This document shows positions 32,566-42,631 of a DNA stretch of 42,631 nucleotides, in pieces (the first letter of the stretch is position 1; the number at the start of each line of letters is the position of its first letter). The translations under genes were made by a program, and so were the position numbers. The stretch is taken from the NCBI RefSeq assembly GCF_027922365.1, contig NZ_BSFN01000027.1:1-42631 (forward strand), given 5' to 3'. This stretch comes from Pseudomonas turukhanskensis (GTDB lineage: Bacteria > Pseudomonadota > Gammaproteobacteria > Pseudomonadales > Pseudomonadaceae). The notes beneath the pieces were generated by a model. The model worked only from the letters and a program-made list of their open reading frames with translations, had not been told where the DNA came from and ran no database searches.

Positions 32566-33577
32566 TGCCGCGATCTGCCTCGGGTGCCTTCTTGTTTGCA
32601 GAGGCTGCGCTTTCGGCGGCCACTTCGAAGCGCTCATAGGCTTCGACGATGCGCTGTACCAGGGGGTGGCGCACCACGTCCTTGGACAGGAAGTGGGTAA
32701 AGGAGATGCCCGGCACGTCCTTCAGCACTTCAATCACGTGGGTCAGGCCCGACTTGGTGCCACGCGGCAGGTCGACCTGGGTGATGTCGCCGGTGATCAC
32801 AGCGGTGGAGCCAAAGCCGATACGGGTGAGGAACATCTTCATCTGCTCGAGAGTGGTGTTCTGACTCTCGTCCAGAATGATGAAGCTGTTATTAAGGGTG
32901 CGGCCTCGCATGTACGCCAGCGGAGCCACCTCGATCACCTGTTTCTCGATCAGCTTGGCCACTTGCTCGAAGCCGAGCATTTCGTACAGCGCGTCGTAGA
33001 GCGGGCGCAGGTACGGGTCGATCTTCTGCGACAGGTCGCCCGGCAGGAAACCGAGTTTCTCGCCAGCCTCGACCGCCGGGCGCACCAGCAGAATGCGGCG
33101 GATCTGCTCGCGCTCCAGGGCGTCCACGGCGCACGCCACGGCCAGGTAGGTTTTACCCGTACCGGCCGGGCCGATGCCGAAGTTGATGTCGTGGTTGAGG
33201 ATCGACTTCACATAGCGCTGCTGATTGACGCCGCGCGGGCGAATCATGCCTTTGCGGGTGCGCAGGGCCACGCTGGGTTCCACCGTGTTGCTGGCCAACT
33301 CTTCAACCGCAGATTCCTGCAGGAACAGATGGACAATATCGGGGGACAGCTGGGTCGCGTTGGTTTCCCGGTACAGGCGGCGCAGCAGTTGCTCGGCGGC
33401 CTGAGTGGTTTCGGGAGCGCCCACCAGTTCGAACTGGTTGCCGCGGTTGCGGATCTCGATGGCCAGGCGCTGTTCGATCAAGCGCAGGTGCTCGTCGAAT
33501 TGCCCGCACAGGTTGGCGAAGCGGCGAGCTTCAAAGGGTTCGAGGATAAAACGATGCGGTTCTATGGGTGCGTTCAA
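32558..33577 (-). CDS. ybeZ: PhoH-family ATPase YbeZ
   Basis: This is a 339-residue P-loop ATPase of the PhoH family. Walker A is GPAGTGKT and Walker B is in NSFIILDESQNTT, followed by the GFGSTAVITGDITQVDLPRG sensor stretch. YbeZ works with YbeY in ribosome maturation, and the overlap of the two genes suits this. It lies 87 bp downstream of miaB across a hairpin at 33630-33657. Confidence 0.95.
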   Translation of the reverse strand: MNAPIEPHRFILEPFEARRFANLCGQFDEHLRLIEQRLAIEIRNRGNQFELVGAPETTQAAEQLLRRLYRETNATQLSPDIVHLFLQESAVEELASNTVEPSVALRTRKGMIRPRGVNQQRYVKSILNHDINFGIGPAGTGKTYLAVACAVDALEREQIRRILLVRPAVEAGEKLGFLPGDLSQKIDPYLRPLYDALYEMLGFEQVAKLIEKQVIEVAPLAYMRGRTLNNSFIILDESQNTTLEQMKMFLTRIGFGSTAVITGDITQVDLPRGTKSGLTHVIEVLKDVPGISFTHFLSKDVVRHPLVQRIVEAYERFEVAAESAASANKKAPEADRGNA

Positions 33578-33629
33578 GGTCGTGTGTAGCCGCCACTCGG
33601 CAAGTAAGGTGAGGCGAAGGATAACCCCG

Positions 33630-33657
33630 GATGCCCGAGCGGGAAAGCTCGGGCATC
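33630..33657 (-). terminator. Hairpin between miaB and ybeZ
   Basis: A perfect 11-bp stem GATGCCCGAGC/GCTCGGGCATC has a 6-nt loop. There is no T-run on either strand, so it may only attenuate or stabilise the message between two genes of the operon. Confidence 0.5.
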
Positions 33658-33664
33658 TGCGGCT

Positions 33665-35020
33665 TTAGTGGCAGTCGGCCACTGCTTCGTCTTCTGTGAC
33701 CAGACTACCGCGTAGGGAATGCGGTCTGGCCTCGTCTATCCGTACGTCGGCGAATTGCCCGATCAGGCGCGGGTTGTCGCAGCGGAAATTGACGATACGG
33801 TTGTTCTCAGTGCGCCCGGTGAGTTGGCCGGGGTCGCGCTTGGAGAAGTCATTGACCAGCACGCGCTGAATACTGCCGACCATCTTGCGGCTGATTTCAA
33901 AGCCTTGCTGGTCCAGGCGGTGTTGCAGGCGTGCCAGGCGTTCGCGATTGGTTTCGGCTGGTATGTCGTCCGGCAAATCCGCTGCGGGTGTACCCGGGCG
34001 GGCGCTGTAAACGAACGAATAGGAGAAGTCGAAACCGACGTCGGCCACCAACTGCATGGTGTTCTCGAAGTCTTTTTCGGTTTCGCCGGGAAAACCGACG
34101 ATAAAGTCCGACGTGATGCTGATATCCGGCACGGCGGCCTTGAGCTTGCGGATCTTGGACTTGTATTCCAGCACCGTATGGTTGCGCTTCATCGCCGCCA
34201 GAATACGGTCGGAGCCTGCCTGTACTGGCAGGTGCAGGTGTTTGACCAGCTCCGGCACTTCGGCGTGGGCACGAATCAGGCTGTCGGAAAACTCCAACGG
34301 GTGCGAGGTGGTGTAGCGAATGCGGTCGATGCCGTCGATGGCGGCGACCACGCGGATCAGCTCGGCCAGGTCGGCCGTGCGGCCGTCATGGGTCACGCCA
34401 CGGAAGCCGTTGACGTTCTGGCCCAGCAGGGTCACTTCACGCACGCCGTGTTCGGCCAGGTGAATAACCTCGGCCAGCACGTCGTCGAATGGTCGGCTGA
34501 CTTCTTCGCCGCGGGTGTAGGGCACCACGCAGAAGGTGCAGTACTTGCTGCAACCTTCCATGATCGATACGTAGGCGCTCGGGCCGTCGATACGCGGCTC
34601 GGGCAGGCGGTCGAATTTTTCGATTTCCGGAAAGCTCACATCCACCTGGGGCAGGCGGGTAACGCGCGCGGCGTCGATCATTTCCGGCAGGCGGTGCAGG
34701 GTTTGCGGGCCGAAGACCACGTCCACATAGGGCGCTCGGTCGCGAATCGCCGCGCCTTCCTGGCTGGCCACGCAACCGCCAACGGCAATCACCATGTCCG
34801 GCTTGGCGAGTTTCAGTTCGCGCCAGCGGCCCAGCTGCGAATACACCCGGTCCTGCGCGCGCTCACGAATCGAGCAGGTATTGAGCAGAATGACATCGGC
34901 GTCTTCGGCACGGGCCGTGACTTCCAGGGCCTGATGTTCGCCCAGCAGGTCGATCATGCGCGAGCTGTCGTACTCGTTCATCTGGCAACCGTGGGTTTCG
35001 ATATACAGCTTCTTGCTCAT
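33665..35020 (-). CDS. miaB: tRNA-2-methylthio-N6-dimethylallyladenosine synthase
   Basis: This is a 451-residue radical SAM methylthiotransferase that modifies A37 of tRNAs reading UNN codons. The N-terminal cluster Cys are C12, C49 and C83; the radical SAM triad is C157, C161 and C164 (GCSKYCTFC). A C-terminal TRAM domain ends near RPHSLRGSLV, with a short tail after it. ATG at 35020 gives MSKKLYIETHGCQMN. It leads the leftward block. Confidence 0.97.
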   Translation of the reverse strand: MSKKLYIETHGCQMNEYDSSRMIDLLGEHQALEVTARAEDADVILLNTCSIRERAQDRVYSQLGRWRELKLAKPDMVIAVGGCVASQEGAAIRDRAPYVDVVFGPQTLHRLPEMIDAARVTRLPQVDVSFPEIEKFDRLPEPRIDGPSAYVSIMEGCSKYCTFCVVPYTRGEEVSRPFDDVLAEVIHLAEHGVREVTLLGQNVNGFRGVTHDGRTADLAELIRVVAAIDGIDRIRYTTSHPLEFSDSLIRAHAEVPELVKHLHLPVQAGSDRILAAMKRNHTVLEYKSKIRKLKAAVPDISITSDFIVGFPGETEKDFENTMQLVADVGFDFSYSFVYSARPGTPAADLPDDIPAETNRERLARLQHRLDQQGFEISRKMVGSIQRVLVNDFSKRDPGQLTGRTENNRIVNFRCDNPRLIGQFADVRIDEARPHSLRGSLVTEDEAVADCH

Positions 35021-35065
35021 GCGCGTTCAGGATCTCAAAGAGATGGGGTGTCGTGTGAATCGCGC

Positions 35066-35071
35066 ATTATA
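35066..35071 (-). promoter_or_regulatory. Candidate -10 box for miaB
   Basis: On the minus strand a perfect TATAAT lies about 45 bp before the miaB start. The -35 region 17 bp upstream (TAGGCC) is poor. Confidence 0.4.
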
Positions 35072-35097
35072 GGGACGCCGACCCAAGAGGCCTAGCA

Positions 35098-35124
35098 TTG
35101 CCTGCCGGGAGGCTATGCTATGAT
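35098..35124 (+). promoter_or_regulatory. Candidate promoter of the DUF1820 gene
   Basis: TTGCCT (35098-35103) and TATGAT (35119-35124) are spaced 15 bp, shorter than the optimum, and lie about 40 bp before the start codon. Confidence 0.35.
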
Positions 35125-35161
35125 CCCGCCCCCAAAATTTTCCACGGTTTTTCTCCCTCCC

Positions 35162-35488
35162 ATGAGCAAGCGTGAACCTATCTATAAGGTGATCTTCCTC
35201 AACCAAGGCCAGGTGTTCGAGATGTACGCCAAGCAGATCTATCAAAGCGATCTGTGGGGCTTTCTCGAGGTGGAGGAGTTTGTCTTTGGCGAGCGCACGC
35301 AGGTGGTCGTCGACCCGAGTGAAGAGAAACTCAAAGCGCAGTTCGAGGGCGTTGTGCGCAGTTTTGTGCCGATGCATGCGATTGTGCGGATTGATGAGGT
35401 GGAGCGATTGGGCACGCCGAAGATTAGTGAGGCGCGGGGTGGGGTGGGGAATGTGATGCCGTTTCCGATGCCTATGCCGGATAAGTAA
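35162..35488 (+). CDS. DUF1820 family protein
   Basis: This is a 108-residue soluble protein beginning MSKREPIYKVIFLNQGQVFEMYAKQI, matching the DUF1820 group of gammaproteobacteria. The function is unknown. The C terminus is rich in Gly, Pro and Met (NVMPFPMPMPDK). The ATG at 35162 is preferred to one at 35120, which falls in the likely promoter. It is divergent from miaB. A dispersed repeat follows within 40 bp of its stop codon. Confidence 0.87.
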   Translation: MSKREPIYKVIFLNQGQVFEMYAKQIYQSDLWGFLEVEEFVFGERTQVVVDPSEEKLKAQFEGVVRSFVPMHAIVRIDEVERLGTPKISEARGGVGNVMPFPMPMPDK

Positions 35489-35526
35489 TTCCGCGCTTTT
35501 GCGCACCGGGCGATCTTCGGCTGAAG

Positions 35527-35850
35527 GTGTTCTTCTTCGTTACCGCGTGTGCTGAACGTTTTGTTTCGCGCCTTACGCGCGAGTTTCTTTTTCCAATCGA
35601 TGAAAAAGAAACCAAAAAATCTTGCCCCCACCTTGGGTCTACGCTGCGCTTCGACTTCCCTCGTTACATCGCCGCTCCGGGGGCACGCCACGACGGGCCG
35701 TCCCTGGCCCATCGCGCCTCTCGTGGCATCCATGCCGCTCAACCCCCTCCACGACGATTCCACTCGGCCTGCGCTCAAGGGGCGGGCAGATCAAGATCAA
35801 AAGCAGATCAAAAGCAGATCAAAAGCAGATCAAAAGCAGATCAAAAGCTC
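35527..35850 (+). repeat. Dispersed ~300-bp intergenic element, copy B
   Basis: The element starts TTCTTCTTCGTTACCGCGTG and contains GTTTCGCGCCTTACGCGCGA, CTACGCTGCGCTTCG, ACTCGGCCTGCGCTCAAGG and the GGGCGGGCAGATCAA end, matching copy A at 5830-6118 in the opposite orientation. Frames open through it (for instance one containing FRALRASFFFQ) are shared with the other copies and are judged repeat-derived. Confidence 0.75.
35795..35848 (+). repeat. Five 11-bp tandem repeats (GATCAAAAGCA)
   Basis: Units start at 35795, 35806, 35817, 35828 and 35839; the last lacks its final A. They sit at the right end of copy B of the dispersed element, where copy A has only degenerate AGATC words. The rest of 35850-36127 holds REP-like palindromes (CTCTCCCGCGTGCGGGAGAG near 35909, and GTAGGAGCCAGCTTGCTGGC near 35967) and no gene. 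Confidence 0.9.
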
Positions 35851-36127
35851 CTCTGCCTGAGGGAGAGGGGGCCCGATTGCTGGGCACGAGCGCCGATGGG
35901 TTCCCCTCTCCCGCGTGCGGGAGAGGGGCTAGGGGTGAGGGCCGGGCCAAACGCAGATTCTTCATGTAGGAGCCAGCTTGCTGGCGAACCCTGCAACCCT
36001 CAGTCTCGAACCCGTCTCCAGGATGCGCCACAAGCTGTACACCCAATCCCATCCCCCGCTGTGCCTGTTCGCTTCCCCGCCGTAGCTCCTACACTCCCTC
36101 TCTTGCCTGCCTTTCGCCGAGCCTTCC

Positions 36128-37012
36128 ATGCGTCCGCGTTTTCCCTTGCTCTTGATCGCTGCCTTCGCTGCTCTGTACATCATCTGGGGCTCCACCTATC
36201 TGGCAATTCGCATCGGCGTCGAAACCTGGCCGCCTTTGTTGATGGCGGCGGCGCGTTTTCTGATTGCCGGTAGCCTTATGTATGGCTATCTGCGCCTGCG
36301 CGGCACGCCGGCACCCACCTGGCGTGAGTGGCGCGCGGCAATCCTGGTGGGCACGTTGTTGCTGGCGTTTGGCAATGGTGGGGTGACGCTGGCGGAGCAC
36401 GCGGGGGTGGCTTCGGGGGTGGCGGCGTTGGCGGTGGCCACGGTGCCGCTGTTTACCTTGCTGTTCAGTCGCTGGTTCGGCCACAGCAATTCAAAACTGG
36501 AGTGGGCGGGCATCGCCCTGGGCATGACCGGCATTGCGTTGCTCAATGTCGGCTCCAACTTGCAGGCAAGCCCAGCCGGAGCGGCGTTGATACTGTTTGC
36601 CGCCGCCAGTTGGGCGTTCGGTTCGGTTTGGAGTAAAACCCAGCCGCTGCCGGCGGGGCCCATGGCTAGCGCCACCGAGATGCTTGGCGGCGGCGCAGTG
36701 ATGCTGCTGGGCAGTGTGCTCAGCGGTGAGCGCATGACACAAATGCCCAGCGCCGCCGGCTGGGGCGCGTTTTTGTATCTGATTTTCTTCGGCTCGATCA
36801 TCGCCTTCAGCTCCTACGTCTACCTGCTCAAGCACGTGCGCCCGGCTGCGGCCACCAGCTATGCCTACGTCAACCCGGTGGTGGCGGTGTTGCTCGGTAT
36901 CCTGTTTGCCAACGAGCAGATCGGCGGCGAGGAGTGGCTGGCGATGCTGGTGATCATCAGCGCGGTGGTGTTGATCGGACTGCCCCAATGGCGCCGCCAG
37001 CCTGATCAGTAG
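36128..37012 (+). CDS. EamA-family drug/metabolite exporter
   Basis: This is a 294-residue inner-membrane protein with ten predicted segments arranged as two EamA repeats (about 8-140 and 150-285). The first segment with WGSTYLAIRIGVETWPP and the second-repeat end (YVNPVVAVLLGILFANEQ) are typical of the YedA/RhaT-like DMT transporters. The substrate is unknown. There is no clear ribosome site before the ATG at 36128. It is a single gene between repeat-rich DNA and the kinase gene. Confidence 0.9.
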   Translation: MRPRFPLLLIAAFAALYIIWGSTYLAIRIGVETWPPLLMAAARFLIAGSLMYGYLRLRGTPAPTWREWRAAILVGTLLLAFGNGGVTLAEHAGVASGVAALAVATVPLFTLLFSRWFGHSNSKLEWAGIALGMTGIALLNVGSNLQASPAGAALILFAAASWAFGSVWSKTQPLPAGPMASATEMLGGGAVMLLGSVLSGERMTQMPSAAGWGAFLYLIFFGSIIAFSSYVYLLKHVRPAAATSYAYVNPVVAVLLGILFANEQIGGEEWLAMLVIISAVVLIGLPQWRRQPDQ

Positions 37013-37094
37013 TGGCGCTGCCCGCCTGCCCGGTAGTAGCGTCGGCAGTCAGGCTGGCTAAGCTAGCTGAGCAAGCTCACGCAAGGGAGGCAGT

Positions 37095-40604
<3,510 letters not shown>

Positions 40605-40635
40605 TGCTCAGCCTTTTAGGACAGGAGAGGGTGAA

Positions 40636-41826
40636 ATGGACGGGATACTCGACCGACCCGAGCAGGCGCTGGTGCTGGTGGTGGACGACACGCCGGAAAA
40701 TCTGGAACTGATGAGCGAGTTGCTGCTGCCCAGCTACCGGGTCAAGGTGGCCAGTTCCGGGCTCAAGGCCCTGCGCATTGCCATCAGCAGCCCGCCGCCG
40801 GATCTGATTCTGCTGGATATCATGATGCCGCTGATGGACGGCTACGAAGTGTGCAAACGCCTCAAGGCCGATCCGCAAACCCGCGATATTCCGGTGATCT
40901 TCCTCACCGCCAAAACAGAAGTGGCCGATGAGCAGCATGGCTTCAACCTCGGCGCCGTGGACTACATCACCAAGCCCATCAGCCCGCCGCTGGTTCTGGC
41001 GCGGGTAAAAGCCCACTTGCAGGTAAAGGCCAGCGCCGATTTTCTGCGCGACAAGAGCGAATACCTGGAACTGGAAGTACGCCGCCGCACGCGAGATATC
41101 GAAAAACTGCAGGAAGTCACCATGGAAGCCATGGCCAACCTCGCCCGTATGCGGGAAAACCCGGGCGGTGGGCACCTGGCGCGGATTGAGCCGTATATGG
41201 TGGAACTGGCGTCTACGCTGGCCCGCCAGCAACCCGCGCTGACTGACGAACTGACACCGGCGCGTATTGCTCGTCTGGGCAAGTCGGCGCTGCTGCATGG
41301 CATTGGCCGGCTGACGCTGCCGGACCGCATTCTGCACAGCCTGGTGCCGTTGGAGCCGGCAGACGTGGCCATGCTGCACCGCCATGCTGAGGCGGGGTTT
41401 GCCGCCTTGCAGGCTGCCGAAGACAAATTGGGCAGCACAGAAACATTTTTGACTGACGCCAAACATATCGTCCACAGCCAGCACGAGTGCTGGGACGGCA
41501 GTGGTTATCCACAGGGCCTGCGCGGCGAGCAGATCCCGCTGCCGGCGCGCCTGATGGCTGTGGTCGGCCGTTATGAAGAACTGACCGCCCACCATCCCTA
41601 CCGGCAAACCGCCAGCCACGCGGAGGCAGTGGAGCGCATAAGCGCTGGCAGCGGCACGGAGTTCGACCCCTTGGTGGTGATGGCGTTTTTGGGGGCGGCG
41701 GACGAGTTCTGCAGCCTGGCGCTGGGGTTGGCCGATGATGCGCAAGCCATTCATTCCGACTTGCAGCGCTTGGATGAATCGTTTGGCGAGACCATTGAGT
41801 TGACGTTGCCGCAGGAACCGGCGTGA
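40636..41826 (+). CDS. Response regulator with degenerate HD-GYP domain
   Basis: This is a 396-residue protein. An N-terminal receiver domain (10-125) has phospho-acceptor Asp61 (LLDIMMP) and Lys113. A coiled-coil linker (140-170) leads to an HD-GYP domain (about 170-355). The GYP-loop region WDGSGYPQGL is intact, but metal ligands are changed: the HD pair reads HG (221-222), HDIGK reads HGIGR, the HH pair reads QH (282-283), and the Asp of the DxYDALT motif is Gly311. c-di-GMP hydrolysis is therefore doubtful. GGAGAGGGTG precedes the ATG. It is co-transcribed with the hybrid kinase. The stop codon directly abuts the 158-bp repeat array. Confidence 0.9.
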   Translation: MDGILDRPEQALVLVVDDTPENLELMSELLLPSYRVKVASSGLKALRIAISSPPPDLILLDIMMPLMDGYEVCKRLKADPQTRDIPVIFLTAKTEVADEQHGFNLGAVDYITKPISPPLVLARVKAHLQVKASADFLRDKSEYLELEVRRRTRDIEKLQEVTMEAMANLARMRENPGGGHLARIEPYMVELASTLARQQPALTDELTPARIARLGKSALLHGIGRLTLPDRILHSLVPLEPADVAMLHRHAEAGFAALQAAEDKLGSTETFLTDAKHIVHSQHECWDGSGYPQGLRGEQIPLPARLMAVVGRYEELTAHHPYRQTASHAEAVERISAGSGTEFDPLVVMAFLGAADEFCSLALGLADDAQAIHSDLQRLDESFGETIELTLPQEPA

Positions 41827-42631
41827 GGTTTGTGTTGCCTTCGCAAAACTGGATTCCGGCCTACGCCGGAATGACGGTGAAAGGCGCAAAAAAACCTGTC
41901 ATTGCGGCGCAGGCCGCAATCCGGAGTGTTGGGGCTGACGTTTAATTCGCGTCGTAAACTGCCGCCGTAACTGCTTGCCCCGCAGGTTTATGTTGCCTTT
42001 GCGAGCCTGGATTCCGGCCTACGCCGGAATGACTGGGAAAGGTGCAAAAACCTCCGTCATTGCGGCGCAGGCCGGAATCCGGAGTGTTGGGGCTGACGTT
42101 TAATTCGCGTCGTAAACTGCCGCCGTAACTGCTTGCCCCGCAGGTTTATGTTGCCTTTGCGAGTCTGGATTCCGGCCTGCGCCGGAATGACTGGGAAAGG
42201 TGCAAAAACCTCCGTCATTGCGGCGCAGGCCGGAATCCGGAGTGTTGGGGCTGACGTTTAATTCGCGTCGTAAACTACTTCCGTAACTACTTGCCCGGCA
42301 GGTTTATGTTGCCTTCGCGAGTCTGGATTCCGGCCTACGCCGGAATGACGGTGAAAGGTGCAAAAACCTCCGTCATTGCGGCGCAGGCCGGAATCCGGAG
42401 TGTTGGGGCTGACGTTTAATTCGCGTCGTAAACTGCTGCCGTAACTGCTTGCCTGGCAGGTTTATGTTGCGTTTGCGAGCCTGGATTCCGGCCTACGCCG
42501 GAATGACGGGGAAAGGTGCAAAAACCTCCGTCATTCCGGCGCAGGCCGGAAACCAGAGTATTGGGGCTGACGTTTAATCGCGTCGTAAACTGCCGCCGTA
42601 ACTGCTTGCCCCGCAGGTTTATGTTGCCTTT
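41827..42631. repeat. Tandem array of ~158-bp units, each with an inverted REP pair
   Basis: Units begin at 41827, 41985, 42143, 42301 and 42459 (158, 158, 158, 158 and 157 bp); a sixth begins at 42616 and is cut by the window end. Each starts GGTTTATGTTGCC, carries a REP (TGGATTCCGGCCTACGCCGG), a short loop with GGTGCAAAAACCTC, the inverted REP, then about 60 bp ending TTGCCCCGCA. Unit 1 is the most divergent, and unit 5 has a 1-bp deletion. No gene is visible. Confidence 0.95.

Noticed and set aside
35795..35848. CRISPR-like or iteron origin
   Set aside because: The 11-bp units are contiguous with no spacers, and there is no replication initiator gene nearby.
41827..42631. CRISPR array
   Set aside because: Units are 158 bp with conserved spacers and internal REP palindromes; there are no short direct repeats with unique spacers and no cas genes.

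Overview
The window is a chromosomal segment of a Pseudomonas species, most likely of the P. fluorescens group. The evidence is high GC, dense coding with short or overlapping gene junctions, REP-type palindromes between genes, and a gene order (miaB-ybeZ-ybeY-corC-lnt / leuS-lptE-holA / lipA-lipB-ybeD-dacA-rlpA-mltB-rodA-mrdA-rlmH-rsfS-nadD-proA) that, from general knowledge, is the conserved order in pseudomonads. No rRNA, tRNA, prophage, insertion sequence or CRISPR array is visible.

Layout. 0-9.1 kb is a mixed region: a small acidic protein, a Rossmann-fold oxidoreductase, a lipoprotein joining MORN repeats to a C13 (caspase-clan) peptidase, a MaoC hydratase, a CidA/LrgB-type pair, a Lon-substrate-binding-domain protein, a DedA-PAP2 fusion overlapping a 3-methyladenine DNA glycosylase, and a SAM-dependent methyltransferase. 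A minus-strand alpha/beta hydrolase at 9.1-10.4 kb carries a C-terminal domain with PilZ-type c-di-GMP-binding motifs. 10.7-21.8 kb is one long plus-strand run of core genes: proline and NAD synthesis (proA, nadD), ribosome factors (rsfS, rlmH), the elongasome and cell-wall set (mrdA, rodA, mltB, rlpA, dacA), and lipoate attachment and synthesis (ybeD, lipB, lipA), ending at a strong terminator. 22-28 kb is transcribed leftward: leuS, lptE, holA, arfA (with its intragenic hairpin) and a second MltB-type transglycosylase. 28.2-29.5 kb holds a zinc-ribbon protein and a YdcF-type membrane protein. 29.6-35.0 kb is the leftward miaB-ybeZ-ybeY-corC-lnt block. 35.1-41.8 kb carries a DUF1820 protein, an EamA exporter, and a two-gene signalling unit: a tripartite hybrid kinase and a response regulator with a degenerate HD-GYP domain.

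The non-coding part is rich in repeats. The window ends in an array of five complete and one cut-off tandem units of about 158 bp, each holding an inverted pair of REP sequences; the array begins directly after the stop codon of the HD-GYP regulator. A dispersed element of about 300 bp occurs as two near-full copies (about 5.83-6.12 kb, minus; about 35.53-35.85 kb, plus) and one internally deleted copy (about 5.51-5.65 kb). The second full copy ends in five 11-bp tandem repeats. REP doublets lie at about 3.0, 5.7, 9.1 and 29.5 kb, and the one at 9.1 kb is read through as the C-terminal tail of the alpha/beta hydrolase.

The strongest leads are the tandem REP-doublet array, the hydrolase-PilZ fusion with its repeat-derived tail, the degenerate HD-GYP output protein beside a complex hybrid kinase, and the MORN-C13 peptidase lipoprotein. 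I saw no clearly new multi-gene system; most of the window is core Pseudomonas chromosome.
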